From positions 1 to 53,063 of the forward strand of contig WAOU01000079.1 in the NCBI GenBank assembly GCA_015521095.1: a stretch of 53,063 nucleotides of DNA. Direction: 5' to 3'. The translations under genes and the position numbers were made by a program. Below, piece by piece: positions 1 through 9,132 of this stretch. Numbering within the stretch: position 1 is the stretch's first letter; each line of letters opens with the position of its first letter. The stretch comes from Desulfurococcales archaeon. Its GTDB lineage: Archaea > Thermoproteota > Thermoprotei_A > Sulfolobales > Acidilobaceae. The notes under the pieces are model-generated. The model searched no databases and had not been told where the DNA came from. It worked only from the letters and a program-made list of their open reading frames with translations.

Positions 1-419
1 ACACTGAAAACTATAGGTCACCCGGCCGTCTAGCAGATTACTGGGGTAATCCGACTGCTATATCCATAGTAGAGACGAGAACAGCCGCTCCTACAGCCTG
101 GATAGTAGGAAGCGGAGGGATAAGAGACGGATACGACGCAGCTAAAGCAATAGCTTTAGGAGCAGATATCGCGGGCCTAGCACTCCCCGCATTAAGGATC
201 CTGCTGAGAGGAGGAGAAGAAGCACTGGAAAGGTACTTACTCGATGTTCTCTACCAGATTAAATCAGTAATTTTAATGACGGGAGGGAGAAGAACCTCAG
301 ATCTTTGGAGAGCAAGGCTTAGTATTTGGGGCAGGCTAAGCGATGAACTAAAAAGTCTGGGAATTGACCCTATGAAATATTTGCTGTTCAATAGACTTAG
401 ACCCTTGGTGGAACGATGA
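1..419 (+). CDS. fni: type-2 isopentenyl-diphosphate delta-isomerase (Fni/IDI-2), 3' part
   Basis: The gene enters from the left edge and about 138 C-terminal codons are visible, read in the frame whose first full codon is at position 3. The FMN-dependent enzyme interconverts IPP and DMAPP in the cytoplasm, feeding prenyl transferases. The visible part has the block [11 protein letters not shown] and the glycine-rich phosphate-binding block GSGGIRDG, followed by the A-K-A-I-A-L-G-A-D region typical of the TIM-barrel C-terminal half of the family. Its stop TGA (417-419) overlaps the ATG of GGPP synthase (ATGA at 416-419), so the two are very probably co-transcribed and translationally coupled. 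The N-terminal part lies outside the window. Confidence 0.9.
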   Translation, partial: TENYRSPGRLADYWGNPTAISIVETRTAAPTAWIVGSGGIRDGYDAAKAIALGADIAGLALPALRILLRGGEEALERYLLDVLYQIKSVILMTGGRRTSDLWRARLSIWGRLSDELKSLGIDPMKYLLFNRLRPLVER

Positions 420-1432
420 GCGCCTTCACAATACTGGAAGAATACAGGTCAAAATATGAGTCTCTCGTAAATTGGTTCATGTATAGTGAACTCGCTGTCG
501 GGGCTCCCGAGGACCTCTACAGGGCCGCGTTCCATCTGATTAAGGCTGGCGGAAAAAGATTCAGGCCAATGATAGTCCTCAGTACTGCTAGGATGCTCGG
601 TGGAGAACAGGCAGAGACACGTGCTCTCCCACTTGCATCAGCTGTAGAAATCCTCCATAATTTCACCCTTATACACGACGATATCATGGATGACGACGAC
701 TTCCGACGAGGAGTACCAACCACGCATAAGATATGGGGAGTACCTTTCGCGATTCTCGCAGGTGACCTCGACTATGCCCTAGCCTATAAGTCACTACTCA
801 TGTCAAAGAAGTATGGTCTACAACAAGAACGAATACTAAGAGCAGTGGTAATACTTACTGAGGCAACGATAAAAGTCTCGCAGGGACAGGCATACGATAT
901 GAGATTCGAGAAAGAGCAAAACGTAGACTACAACGACTATCTAGAAATGATATATCTTAAAACCGGAGCACTGATAGAAGCTTCAGCCAAGCTAGGCGCA
1001 GTAGCCGCCGTCGACGAACCCAGCCTCATCGAAAAACTAGGAGACTACGGTAAATTCGTAGGAATAGCGTTCCAGATAAGAGACGATATACTAGGAATAT
1101 ATGGAGACCCATCCAAGACAGGAAAACCCGTATACAGTGATTTAAAAAGAAGCAAGAAAACCCTTCTCCTCTTATATTCATATCAACACGCAGACGGGAG
1201 AGACAAAGAGCTTCTAGAAAAAATACTGAAGAGACAAAAGCTCAGCGAGGAAGAGTACGCAGAAGCGGCAGATATAATTAAGAGAACAGGAGCATATGAG
1301 TATGCCCAATCTCTTGCAACTAAACTAGCAGAAAACGCTGTAAGGATACTCAATGATATTACAGCAGTGGACGAGAAAGCGAAAGAAGCTTTACGCGAAC
1401 TAGCAGAGTTCTCTGTAAAGAGGGAAAAATAA
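416..1432 (+). CDS. gds: geranylgeranyl diphosphate synthase (short-chain trans-prenyltransferase)
   Basis: 338 aa, the usual length for the family. It condenses IPP with DMAPP/FPP to the C20 chain used for archaeal ether lipids. The first aspartate-rich motif is DDIMD at residues 88-92, followed by an unusually acidic DDDF and the RRG pair; the second is DDILG near 223-227, followed by the K-rich SDLKRSKKT segment. The residue five positions before the first motif is Phe83. In type I archaeal GGPP synthases an aromatic residue here limits the product to C20, so C20 is favoured over C25 (inference). The ATG at 416 overlaps the stop of IPP isomerase, which fits one isoprenoid operon; gltX follows after 42 nt. 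Confidence 0.93.
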   Translation: MSAFTILEEYRSKYESLVNWFMYSELAVGAPEDLYRAAFHLIKAGGKRFRPMIVLSTARMLGGEQAETRALPLASAVEILHNFTLIHDDIMDDDDFRRGVPTTHKIWGVPFAILAGDLDYALAYKSLLMSKKYGLQQERILRAVVILTEATIKVSQGQAYDMRFEKEQNVDYNDYLEMIYLKTGALIEASAKLGAVAAVDEPSLIEKLGDYGKFVGIAFQIRDDILGIYGDPSKTGKPVYSDLKRSKKTLLLLYSYQHADGRDKELLEKILKRQKLSEEEYAEAADIIKRTGAYEYAQSLATKLAENAVRILNDITAVDEKAKEALRELAEFSVKREK

Positions 1433-1474
1433 ACAGGCAAATGATGCTAGTGATCTAGTGGAGGAGTCATAACT

Positions 1475-3178
1475 ATGGATGAGCTAAGAGACCTCGTATA
1501 TGGCTATGCGCTGAAAAATGCTGTAAAACACGGAGGACAGGCGAAGCCCGGCAGTGTTGTTTCAATGATACTCTCTGATCGACCAGAGCTAAAACCCAGG
1601 GCGAGAGACATAGCAAGACTAGCAAAAGACATTGTCGAGGAAGTGAATAAATTACCAGTCAACGAGCAAAAAAGAATACTAGAAGAAAGATACCCCCACT
1701 TACTAGTCGAAGAGGAAAAAACAAAAGAAAAAGAAAAAACGCTACCACCACTACCTAACGCTGAAAAAGGAAAAGTAAAGACTAGGTTTGCTCCCAATCC
1801 TGACTTCGTGATACATCTTGGAAACGCCAGACCAGCAATACTAAGCGACGAATACGCTAAGATGTATGACGGCAAGATGGTTCTTAGATTCGAAGACACT
1901 GATCCACGCACAAAAAAGCCCCTGCGAGAAGCCTATGATCTAATCAAAGAAGACTTGAAATGGCTTGGAGTGAAATGGCACGAGGAATATATTCAGAGCC
2001 AGAGAATGAGCATCTACTATGATATAGCCAGAGAACTCATAAGAAGGGGATGTGCGTATATAGATCTATGTAAAGAAAAATCCCGCGAACTACTCCGAGC
2101 CGGTAAAGCATGCGAAACAAGAAATAATCCAGTTGAATGGCAGCTCGAGCACTTCGAGAAAATGTTGAACGGCGAATACAATGAAGGAGAAGCCGTACTA
2201 AGAATAAAAACAAAACTAGATCATCCTAACCCAAGCGTACGAGATTGGGTTGCCATGCGAATAATTGACACAGTAAAGAACCCACATCCACTAGTTGGGA
2301 GTAAATACACGGCATGGCCAACATACAACTTTGCTGTAAGTGTAGACGATCACCTAATAGGGATAACACATGTCCTAAGAGGAAAAGAGCATCAAGTGAA
2401 CACCGAGAAACAACTCTACATTTATAACTGTATGAGATGGCGTCCTCCAGAATTCATACACTTCGGCCGATTAAAACTTGAAGGATTCATAATGAGTAAG
2501 AGCTACATACGAAGACTCATGGAGGAGAACCCCGATAAGTTCCTAGGATACGATGATCCTCGATTCGGGACAATAGCCGGATTACGTAGAAGAGGCATTA
2601 CACCCGAAGCGATAAGAACCGTAATATTAGAAGTAGGAATAAAGCCTGGTGATGCGAAACTCAGCTGGGCAAATCTAGCCAGTGTAAATAGAAAAATACT
2701 AGACGACAGAGCGGATAGAATAATGTTTATAGACGAGCCAATAGAACTAGTAATAGAAGCAGACAAGTGCCTGGAAGCAAAAATACCCTATCATCCTAAC
2801 AGGCCCGAGAAAACAAGGACGATCAAGATATGTCCAGGCGATAAAATCTATATTAATAAGAGAGATAAAGCCGACGAAGTCAGACTCATAGGTTTAGGAA
2901 ACTTCAAACTTGAAGAAAACAAAGCTGTCTTCACAGGCGAAAGCCTAGAATATGCCAGAAACAAGAAACTCTCAATAATACAATGGACTCCTGTTGCTCA
3001 AAGCGTTAGTGTAGAGGTTCTTGTGCCAAAAGAGCTCGAGTTAATACGGGTGCAAGGATATGCCGAGCCTGCGATTAGAGAATACAAGGTAGACGATAAA
3101 CTCCAGTTCATACGATATGGCTTCATACGTATCGATTCTATCGGAGAAAAATACGTGGTCGTTTTTTCACATAAATAA
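1475..3178 (+). CDS. gltX: glutamyl-tRNA synthetase, archaeal/eukaryal type
   Basis: 567 aa, a normal length for archaeal GluRS. It charges tRNA-Glu, and in archaea usually also misacylates tRNA-Gln for GatDE. The N-terminal ~95 residues form a helical extension with a lysine/glutamate-rich linker (about 76-92). The class I HIGH motif appears as HLGN at 114-117 and the KMSKS equivalent as MSKS at 340-343. The C-terminal third is the beta-barrel anticodon domain of the archaeal type. ATG 1475 is preceded by GGAGGA with good spacing. It follows the GGPP synthase in the same direction, so co-transcription is likely. Confidence 0.95.
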   Translation: MDELRDLVYGYALKNAVKHGGQAKPGSVVSMILSDRPELKPRARDIARLAKDIVEEVNKLPVNEQKRILEERYPHLLVEEEKTKEKEKTLPPLPNAEKGKVKTRFAPNPDFVIHLGNARPAILSDEYAKMYDGKMVLRFEDTDPRTKKPLREAYDLIKEDLKWLGVKWHEEYIQSQRMSIYYDIARELIRRGCAYIDLCKEKSRELLRAGKACETRNNPVEWQLEHFEKMLNGEYNEGEAVLRIKTKLDHPNPSVRDWVAMRIIDTVKNPHPLVGSKYTAWPTYNFAVSVDDHLIGITHVLRGKEHQVNTEKQLYIYNCMRWRPPEFIHFGRLKLEGFIMSKSYIRRLMEENPDKFLGYDDPRFGTIAGLRRRGITPEAIRTVILEVGIKPGDAKLSWANLASVNRKILDDRADRIMFIDEPIELVIEADKCLEAKIPYHPNRPEKTRTIKICPGDKIYINKRDKADEVRLIGLGNFKLEENKAVFTGESLEYARNKKLSIIQWTPVAQSVSVEVLVPKELELIRVQGYAEPAIREYKVDDKLQFIRYGFIRIDSIGEKYVVVFSHK

Positions 3179-3195
3179 TGATCCTGTGTGGCTTG

Positions 3196-3669
3196 TTACT
3201 TTCCCTTAACTATCTCATCTGTGAAATACGTTATGAAAGGCATCGCGACTGCTGGTACTGCGAAGAAGGCAAGCATAATGATCATTATTATTCCTAGATC
3301 GATAGATACAGATAGGAGCATTCCCGAAACCTCTATGTTCTCAACAGTAATCACGCCGGTACCAATAAACGATAATGCATATAGAAATGCTAGTAGATTG
3401 CCTGCAGAGGAGAGGATTGGGCGGAATATAGTACCCTTTAATGCCTTTGATGCAACCGAGAGTCCTAGAACAGTGAAGAGTATAGCATAGTATTTGGCTG
3501 AGTACATTTCAATCGGTACCTGTGTGCCTCCACCGTATTTTTGTAGCAATAGGTTAAACAAGACCGGCAGCACGTAGAGAAATATAACTATCACGAGAAG
3601 AGCGTCAAGTATACCGCTAATAGTGTTTCTAACCATTTGTTTCCAGAACTTCTCCTCTTTAGCCACCAT
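3196..3669 (-). CDS. uncharacterised four-helix membrane protein (third gene of membrane cassette)
   Basis: 157 aa. I do not recognise a family. After a charged N-terminus (residues 1-12) there are four hydrophobic segments at roughly 17-38, 58-76, 84-106 and 117-150, with a short charged C-terminus (TDEIVKGK). It is the last of three minus-strand membrane genes; the ATG at 3669 has a GGTGG ribosome binding site and the gap to the upstream gene is 16 nt, so the three probably form one operon. It ends 17 nt from the convergent gltX stop. The cassette context suggests an envelope complex; nothing in the sequence gives a reaction. Confidence 0.75.
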   Translation of the reverse strand: MVAKEEKFWKQMVRNTISGILDALLVIVIFLYVLPVLFNLLLQKYGGGTQVPIEMYSAKYYAILFTVLGLSVASKALKGTIFRPILSSAGNLLAFLYALSFIGTGVITVENIEVSGMLLSVSIDLGIIMIIMLAFFAVPAVAMPFITYFTDEIVKGK

Positions 3670-3685
3670 AAGAAACCACCATGCC

Positions 3686-4048
3686 TTACGTCGTCTTTGT
3701 GAGATTTACTGATACCTTGTAAAGGCCATAGACACTGCCCTCAATGTGAATAGTATAATTCGCAGGGTCAAACCTATCTAGAGGCACACCTATTTCAACA
3801 ACGTCTCCTTGATTCAATACTTCTCCATCCGTAGAGCCTACGAGTTCTCCATTGGAATAGATAGATATTGTATAGTTCTTTAGAGGTGCTGAGACATTAT
3901 AGTCAAATACAAATAATAGAGTGTTATCGGAGACCCGAGTAGTTATCTGTAGTCCATCGACGGTTTCAACAAACTGTATCAGGGGCACGACTGCAATTGC
4001 TAGAAGCAGTATACCGGCGATCTGTATTAGTAATGTGAGGAACCGCAT
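3686..4048 (-). CDS. membrane-anchored protein with predicted extracellular beta domain (second gene of cassette)
   Basis: About 120 aa from ATG 4048. One N-terminal hydrophobic helix (about residues 4-24) is followed by ~95 residues rich in alternating hydrophobic and polar residues and N-x-T/S sequons (NYT twice, NLT), which looks like an Ig-like beta sandwich displayed outside the cell. I chose ATG 4048 over GTG 4057 because that GTG is part of the GGTGGGG ribosome binding site. It lies 16 nt from the start of the minus-strand gene at 3196-4048's neighbour and 16 nt from the gene at 4065-4367. No family recognised. Confidence 0.72.
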   Translation of the reverse strand: MRFLTLLIQIAGILLLAIAVVPLIQFVETVDGLQITTRVSDNTLLFVFDYNVSAPLKNYTISIYSNGELVGSTDGEVLNQGDVVEIGVPLDRFDPANYTIHIEGSVYGLYKVSVNLTKTT

Positions 4049-4064
4049 TAGCCCCACCGATCCA

Positions 4065-4367
4065 TTATTTTTCGGTAGGGCATTTCTTTACTAGATCGAC
4101 TCCTCTCCCCAAGATTATTGCTCCTGCCGCCAGAGCTATCCCAAGGAAGGCGATTTTCACTAGGAGGTTGATTAGTACCTGTGCACTTATTCCTAGAATT
4201 ACTGCAGCATTCTGTTCTGTTATCTCTGTTGCTAGCTGGTATTCATTATACATCTTGTATCCAGCGGCGAAAACTACAAGCAACAGTATAACTCCTAAAA
4301 CGATGAGTCCTAGTCCAATTGCAAGGCCTCTATCGCTTATCAAGCTACTAGACACCTCGATTCCCAT
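4065..4367 (-). CDS. small two-helix membrane protein (first gene of cassette)
   Basis: 100 aa with two strong hydrophobic helices, about residues 15-36 and 59-86, separated by a loop with Y-N-E-Y-Q-L, and a short basic tail ending in a lone Cys. No family recognised. It opens the membrane cassette. A palindromic TATA-like TTATATAA lies at 4379-4386; placing transcription start ~26 nt downstream gives about 4356, which coincides with an in-frame GTG at 4355. The real start may therefore be a leaderless GTG at 4355 rather than ATG 4367; the difference is only four residues. Confidence 0.72.
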   Translation of the reverse strand: MGIEVSSSLISDRGLAIGLGLIVLGVILLLVVFAAGYKMYNEYQLATEITEQNAAVILGISAQVLINLLVKIAFLGIALAAGAIILGRGVDLVKKCPTEK

Positions 4368-4378
4368 CTTGCTATTAG

Positions 4379-4386
4379 TTATATAA
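4379..4386 (-). promoter_or_regulatory. TATA box of the membrane cassette
   Basis: TTATATAA, perfectly palindromic, lies 12 nt before ATG 4367 and 23 nt before GTG 4355 on the minus strand. The short distance points to a leaderless transcript. The assignment is from position and sequence only. Confidence 0.5.
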
Positions 4387-4480
4387 TGGTTCCAGCCAAT
4401 ATATTAGATTTAACAATGATCCATGTATTCAATAACAAGAGGGTATTTTGTATAGTTAATAGTTAGAGGGATAACTCTAC

Positions 4481-4490
4481 ATTATATTTT
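4481..4490 (+). promoter_or_regulatory. TATA box of the pheST-mptA operon
   Basis: ATTATATTTT lies about 45 nt before the TTG start of pheS. Archaeal spacing puts transcription start near 4511, leaving a ~19-nt leader that includes the GGAGG site at 4518-4522. Confidence 0.5.
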
Positions 4491-4529
4491 ATCGTGTCAA
4501 GCAATACAATGATCTTTGGAGGATAGAGG

Positions 4530-5975
4530 TTGAAGAAAGAGTTCAAGGTAAGTAGATCCGAATACGAGCTACTGAAAAAACTTGCAAGGATCGGAATAGA
4601 AGAAGCTGATATAGAGGAATTAGCCAGAGAACTTGGCGTCAATAAATCTACGTTAGAGAGTCTTCTAAGACTCCTAGCCGAAAAAGGAGTTATAGGAATA
4701 GAAGAAACAGAAGAAATCAGTTACTCGTTGACCAATAAGGGAGAGGAGGCTCTAAGCCAGGGACTTCCAGAGGAGCAATTAATTGATTTGATTCTATCAG
4801 GTACTTCTAGCCTAGAGGAAATAAGGTCGAAGCTAGGCAATATGGCCGGTATTGCTATAGGGCAGGCTCTCAAAAAGAAATATATAATGATTAAAGACGG
4901 AAAAATTGTTTTACAAGTAGATCCCGATCAGGCAAAGAAAGAGATCAGCAATCTTAAAATGATACTCGAAAAAATCTCCGAAGGAATAAAAGAAGTCCCC
5001 AAAGACTTGCTGAAAAGAGGCCTCGTAAAGAAGACTAGGATAAAGAAAGAAAGAGTAAAGATCCTCGTACCGCTAGACGAGGTCCTCGATAACGTTGTTG
5101 TTGAAGTATCTGCCCTTACAAGGGATTTGATAAGGAGTGGAGAGTGGAGGCAAGTAGCATTAAAGAAATATGACATTACCGCGCTTCCGCCCCGAGAATA
5201 TCCTGCTAGGAAACATTATCTATCCGAGTTCATTGAAATGCTTAGGGATATATTGAAGGAAATGGGTTTCAAAGAAGTAGAAGGCCCAATAATTGAGCTT
5301 GAATTATTCAACTTCGACCTACTATTCCAGCCACAAGATCATCCTGCTAGAGAAATCCATGATACTCTCTGGATAAAAGAAGGACGGGTCAGAGAAGTGA
5401 TACCAGAAGAGCTACTAGATAGGGTAAGCAGAGTCCACAGTTCTGGATGGAGATACGAGTGGAGTGCCGATATTGCGAGAAGACTCGTCTTAAGGAGTCA
5501 AACAACTTCCGTCTCGGCAAGAATACTGGTATCAAAGCCAAAGCCGCCACTACGAGTATTCACACTGGGCAGAGTATACAGGAGCGATGTAGTAGATGCT
5601 ACACACCTCCCAGAATTCCACCAGCTAGACGGTCTGGACGGCGATAACGCATACACGTTCAGGGATCTTTTAGGCGTTCTCAAAGAAATATCGGAAAGAC
5701 TAGGATTCGAGATTAAATTCAAACCAGGATACTTCCCCTTCACAGAGCCTAGCGTGGAAGGATACGTACGACTCCCCAATGGCAAATGGCTAGAACTATT
5801 TGGTGCAGGCATGATGAGGCCCGAAGTCCTCGAAATGGCAGGAATAGATTATCCAGTGGGTGCCTGGGGATTCGGAGTCGAGAGACTAGCTGCCGCTTAC
5901 TATGGTCTAACGGATATCAGACATCTCTACACAAAAGATCTCCGCAGAATTCAGCTCTCAAAAATCAAGCTCTAG
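4530..5975 (+). CDS. pheS: phenylalanyl-tRNA synthetase alpha subunit
   Basis: 481 aa. Catalytic subunit of the (alpha-beta)2 class II synthetase. The N-terminal ~150 residues are winged-helix repeats typical of archaeal and eukaryal PheS; the catalytic domain starts near residue 225. Motif 2 is visible as RVYRSD around 348 followed by D-A-T-H-L-P-E-F-H-Q, and motif 3 as GFGVERLA near 447. Start is TTG 4530, chosen because GGAGG at 4518-4522 is well spaced and because the N-terminal winged helix begins immediately. pheT follows after 14 nt with its own AGGAGGT, so the subunits are co-expressed. Confidence 0.95.
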   Translation: MKKEFKVSRSEYELLKKLARIGIEEADIEELARELGVNKSTLESLLRLLAEKGVIGIEETEEISYSLTNKGEEALSQGLPEEQLIDLILSGTSSLEEIRSKLGNMAGIAIGQALKKKYIMIKDGKIVLQVDPDQAKKEISNLKMILEKISEGIKEVPKDLLKRGLVKKTRIKKERVKILVPLDEVLDNVVVEVSALTRDLIRSGEWRQVALKKYDITALPPREYPARKHYLSEFIEMLRDILKEMGFKEVEGPIIELELFNFDLLFQPQDHPAREIHDTLWIKEGRVREVIPEELLDRVSRVHSSGWRYEWSADIARRLVLRSQTTSVSARILVSKPKPPLRVFTLGRVYRSDVVDATHLPEFHQLDGLDGDNAYTFRDLLGVLKEISERLGFEIKFKPGYFPFTEPSVEGYVRLPNGKWLELFGAGMMRPEVLEMAGIDYPVGAWGFGVERLAAAYYGLTDIRHLYTKDLRRIQLSKIKL

Positions 5976-5989
5976 GAGGTGTAACAGGG

Positions 5990-7654
5990 ATGCCAGTGCT
6001 TAAATTCAAAATAGACTATCTCCTCAAAAACATACCATACGCAGACTTAGAAACTATAAGAGATGCATTGTTCAGACTCAAATGCGAGACCGAGATCCTG
6101 GAAGACGGATTCCTAGAAGTAGAGATAAACCCGGACAGACCCGACATGTATAGCTTAGAAGGACTAGTCCGTGCAGTCAAAGGACTCCTAGGAACCGAGC
6201 GCGGATGGTCAAGACCATCAACACAAAATACCAGTATAACAGTAGAAGTATCTAACGTAGAGACGAGACCATATATCGCCGCGGCAGTGGTGTACAATGT
6301 CAATATTAGAGACGACGAAGATCTGAGACAATTAATCCAGTTCCAAGAAAAACTCCACGATACTATCGGAAGGCGAAGAAGGAAAGTGGCTATAGGCTTC
6401 CACGATCTTGACAAACTTCCAAGCAGACAATTATACTATAAAGCATTACGAATCGATGAGATAGAATTCCCACCTCTAGGAATCGGCTATGCAAAGAAAG
6501 CATCGAAAATACTGGTCGAAACAGAGCAGGGCCAGAAATATGGATACATATCTCTAAAAGGCGAACTCCACCCCTTCCTCTTAAGCGGATCAGATGTAAT
6601 AGCAATGCCACCAGTAATCAACTCTAATATTACAAGAATAGAGGTAGGAACAAAGCATCTATTCATAGACGTGACTGGAACAAACAAAGAAGGGGTAGAA
6701 AAAGTACTCGATATAATAGTAAGCAATCTTGCCGAGAGAAAAGGAGCATCTATCGGCCAAGTACAGGTACTCTATAACGGTGCACAGACAACGTATCCCG
6801 CTCTCAAAACTGTGGAGACGGTTCTAGACCTAGACTATGTAAATAATATACTCGGATACTCGCTAGAGCCTCATAGAGCTATCGAACTCTTAGGCTATAT
6901 GAGGTATAACGCGTACTTCATGGAAGGTAAACGTGTACGGGTTGAAATTCCACCATTTAGAGCAGATTATATCTCCCCAATAGATCTAGTAGAAGATATA
7001 GCCATAGCCATAGGGTACGAGAAACTTCAACCCCGCAGACCAGAAAAATACACTAGAGGCCAGCTACTCTATAAGAACGAGATAAAGAGAACACTACGAG
7101 ACCTACTAGTCGGAATGGGATTCACAGAAGTAATGCAACTCAGCCTCGTCAGCCCTGACGATGTCGAACTCATTCCCAAGAAACCAATATTCATCAAAAA
7201 CCCTGTCCAACGAGACTATAGTGTTTTGAGAACAGACCTAATAATTTCCCTACTTGGCGTGCTGAGGCAAAACCAACTTCTCAAGAAGCCCGTAAAACTC
7301 TTTGAGATAGGCAGAATAGCATATCTCGCGGAAAACCAAGAAATAGTGGAGAAAGACATGATAGCACTAGCGGTAATGGATGATGAAATGAGCATAGAAA
7401 AAATACAGTCTCCCCTATACACGCTCCTTGATATACTAGGAATAGAGTACTCTGTAAGCTCAGAATGCACAGAGCAGATCTTCATACAAGGTAGATGTGG
7501 ATCACTCATGCTAGGAAATCAGAAACTAGCAGAATTCGGCGAAGTAAATCCTGAAATATTGGAGAAACAGAACATAGAGTATCCAATAGCATATGCTAAC
7601 ATCGACTTAGAGGTGCTGACAAAGTGGAGCTCCAAGACACTCCACCGCCAGTGA
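5990..7654 (+). CDS. pheT: phenylalanyl-tRNA synthetase beta subunit
   Basis: 554 aa from ATG 5990, the normal size of archaeal PheT. It has the B1-type N-terminal region (PDMYSLEGLVRA near 45-60), the B3/4 editing region in the first half, B5 around 300-375 and the catalytic-like domain with FTEVMQLS and PVQRDYSVLRTDL in the second half. The reading frame is open back to 5786 inside pheS, but AGGAGGT at 5974-5980 and the match to the family N-terminus decide for ATG 5990. The last 31 nt overlap mptA, which may be translationally coupled. Confidence 0.95.
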   Translation: MPVLKFKIDYLLKNIPYADLETIRDALFRLKCETEILEDGFLEVEINPDRPDMYSLEGLVRAVKGLLGTERGWSRPSTQNTSITVEVSNVETRPYIAAAVVYNVNIRDDEDLRQLIQFQEKLHDTIGRRRRKVAIGFHDLDKLPSRQLYYKALRIDEIEFPPLGIGYAKKASKILVETEQGQKYGYISLKGELHPFLLSGSDVIAMPPVINSNITRIEVGTKHLFIDVTGTNKEGVEKVLDIIVSNLAERKGASIGQVQVLYNGAQTTYPALKTVETVLDLDYVNNILGYSLEPHRAIELLGYMRYNAYFMEGKRVRVEIPPFRADYISPIDLVEDIAIAIGYEKLQPRRPEKYTRGQLLYKNEIKRTLRDLLVGMGFTEVMQLSLVSPDDVELIPKKPIFIKNPVQRDYSVLRTDLIISLLGVLRQNQLLKKPVKLFEIGRIAYLAENQEIVEKDMIALAVMDDEMSIEKIQSPLYTLLDILGIEYSVSSECTEQIFIQGRCGSLMLGNQKLAEFGEVNPEILEKQNIEYPIAYANIDLEVLTKWSSKTLHRQ

Positions 7655-8511
7655 AACTTCCATTAACGTGTATAGGCTTCAGGAACGTTAGGAGACGTGT
7701 AATAATACAAGGAGAAGAGTACCCTATAGCGTTGGACGCCGAGATAGATGCATGTATATCTATAAACGGTGAAAGACGAGGAGCACATCTATCTAGGAAC
7801 TATACAGCAATAATCGAGACACTTCACGATATAAACGTTGGTAAAAGCATCGAACAGTATCTTTATAGAATAGCCGAAAGCCTATTATCCCGCCACCAAT
7901 ATGCGACTAAAGCAACAGCGACTCTAAGAACGACGTACCATACCAAGATCTCTTTTTACGAGATATCGGGAGTAGAACCGGTACAAGTAGAAGTATCAGT
8001 AGAGCTTGAACGTGAGAAAAAGACGCCGAAATGGTCTGTGTCTGTAGGATTATATGGTTTAAGTGTCTGTCCTAGTGCGCAAAGCACAATTAAGGAAAAA
8101 CTAGGATATAATGACCTCCTAGCCCCCAGCCATAGTCAAAAGGTCTTCGCTAAACTAGTCATAGAGCATGGAGAGGACAGGATTATACGTATCGAGGATC
8201 TCGCAACAGTACTTGCACGCGCGTTTTCAGCCCCAGCTTTTAGTTTTCTTAAACGAGACAAGGAAGCCCAACTGATAATATATGCGCATAGGAGGCCGAG
8301 ATTCGCGGAAGATATAGCAAGATACGCGTTACTATATGCGTATAATTTATTGAGAGAGAAGAACTTCTCCAGGAATACAATCATAAGGGTCGATGTGGAA
8401 AGCATAGAAAGCATACATCCGCAAAATGTATATGCGTCGCTGACGTTGAGCATTAGTGAAATAGAAGAATTACTCGATGGGTCTGACAGGTATCTCGACG
8501 AGCAACATTGA
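7624..8511 (+). CDS. mptA: GTP cyclohydrolase MptA/FolE2 (archaeal pterin synthesis)
   Basis: 295 aa. The metal-dependent enzyme opens GTP to a dihydroneopterin cyclic phosphate, the first step of archaeal pterin cofactor synthesis. Family marks are RGAHLSRN around residues 56-63, VEVSVELEREKKTPK in the middle, the metal-ligand block SVCPSAQ near 148-154, a later SHSQ segment, and A-P-A-F-S-F-L-K-R in the C-terminal half. GTG 7624 is preferred over GTG 7651 (which forms GTGA with the pheT stop) because the extra residues LQDTPPPVKL resemble the start of known MptA proteins. Its 3' end overlaps the convergent acetyltransferase gene by 42 nt. Confidence 0.9.
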   Translation: MELQDTPPPVKLPLTCIGFRNVRRRVIIQGEEYPIALDAEIDACISINGERRGAHLSRNYTAIIETLHDINVGKSIEQYLYRIAESLLSRHQYATKATATLRTTYHTKISFYEISGVEPVQVEVSVELEREKKTPKWSVSVGLYGLSVCPSAQSTIKEKLGYNDLLAPSHSQKVFAKLVIEHGEDRIIRIEDLATVLARAFSAPAFSFLKRDKEAQLIIYAHRRPRFAEDIARYALLYAYNLLREKNFSRNTIIRVDVESIESIHPQNVYASLTLSISEIEELLDGSDRYLDEQH

Positions 8512-9018
8512 CTCGTAATATGACTTAATTCTACCTCCCAGTTTTTTCACAAGCTTGTACGCCTTCGTGTTCTCTGGCATGATATATCCATACACGTACT
8601 TTACTCCATTTTCATGCAACGCTTTATTTAGTGTATATGCGATTTTGGTTCCTAAGCCTCTTCCCTGGAATTTCTCTAGAACAACGATGCCGGCTTCTGC
8701 TTTGGTCCGATCTTCTGCAGGAATAGCCTCTGCAACTCCTATTATTTCTCCTGTATCAGCTCTCTCCGCAACAATGACGTAGGCAGGATTGCTCAATATC
8801 TTCTCCACGTATGGTTCAAAATATCTAACAATAGAAAAGAAACGAGTGTATATTGTTTCTGTACTTAGCTTCTCATAGAACCCGATTAGCTTCTCTTTAT
8901 CACTGGGACAAGCGCCTCTTAATACAACGGGGATTGTCTTACCATTAATTATTATATTGATTTTGTCGAAAACCCGTCCACAAAGAGGACATGCCTTAAT
9001 AGTACTAGTCTTATGCAT
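8470..9018 (-). CDS. GNAT-family N-acetyltransferase with N-terminal zinc-knuckle-like segment
   Basis: 182 aa. The C-terminal ~145 residues form a GNAT fold: acetyl-CoA binding loop FQGRGLGTKI near 115-124, then ALHENGVKYVYGYIMPENTKA and KKLG, as in the protein and small-molecule acetyltransferases. The first ~30 residues contain CPLC and a further Cys at ~36, which could bind a metal or be residual. Substrate unknown. The gene is monocistronic and convergent with mptA, with a 42-nt antisense overlap of the coding ends. Confidence 0.85.
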   Translation of the reverse strand: MHKTSTIKACPLCGRVFDKINIIINGKTIPVVLRGACPSDKEKLIGFYEKLSTETIYTRFFSIVRYFEPYVEKILSNPAYVIVAERADTGEIIGVAEAIPAEDRTKAEAGIVVLEKFQGRGLGTKIAYTLNKALHENGVKYVYGYIMPENTKAYKLVKKLGGRIKSYYESMLLVEIPVRPIE

Positions 9019-9132
9019 AGTTGAAACCCATTAATTATATCATAGTGAGGCAGGGAATATAATTAGTAGAAAAAACTATAACAATGCAAATAGATGAATG
9101 CGTCAAATAAGGATTAGTCAGGGTCGTGATGG

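Noticed and set aside
5786..5989. In-frame N-terminal extension of pheT
   Set aside because: Runs inside pheS; the extra residues do not resemble PheT and AGGAGGT lies just before ATG 5990.
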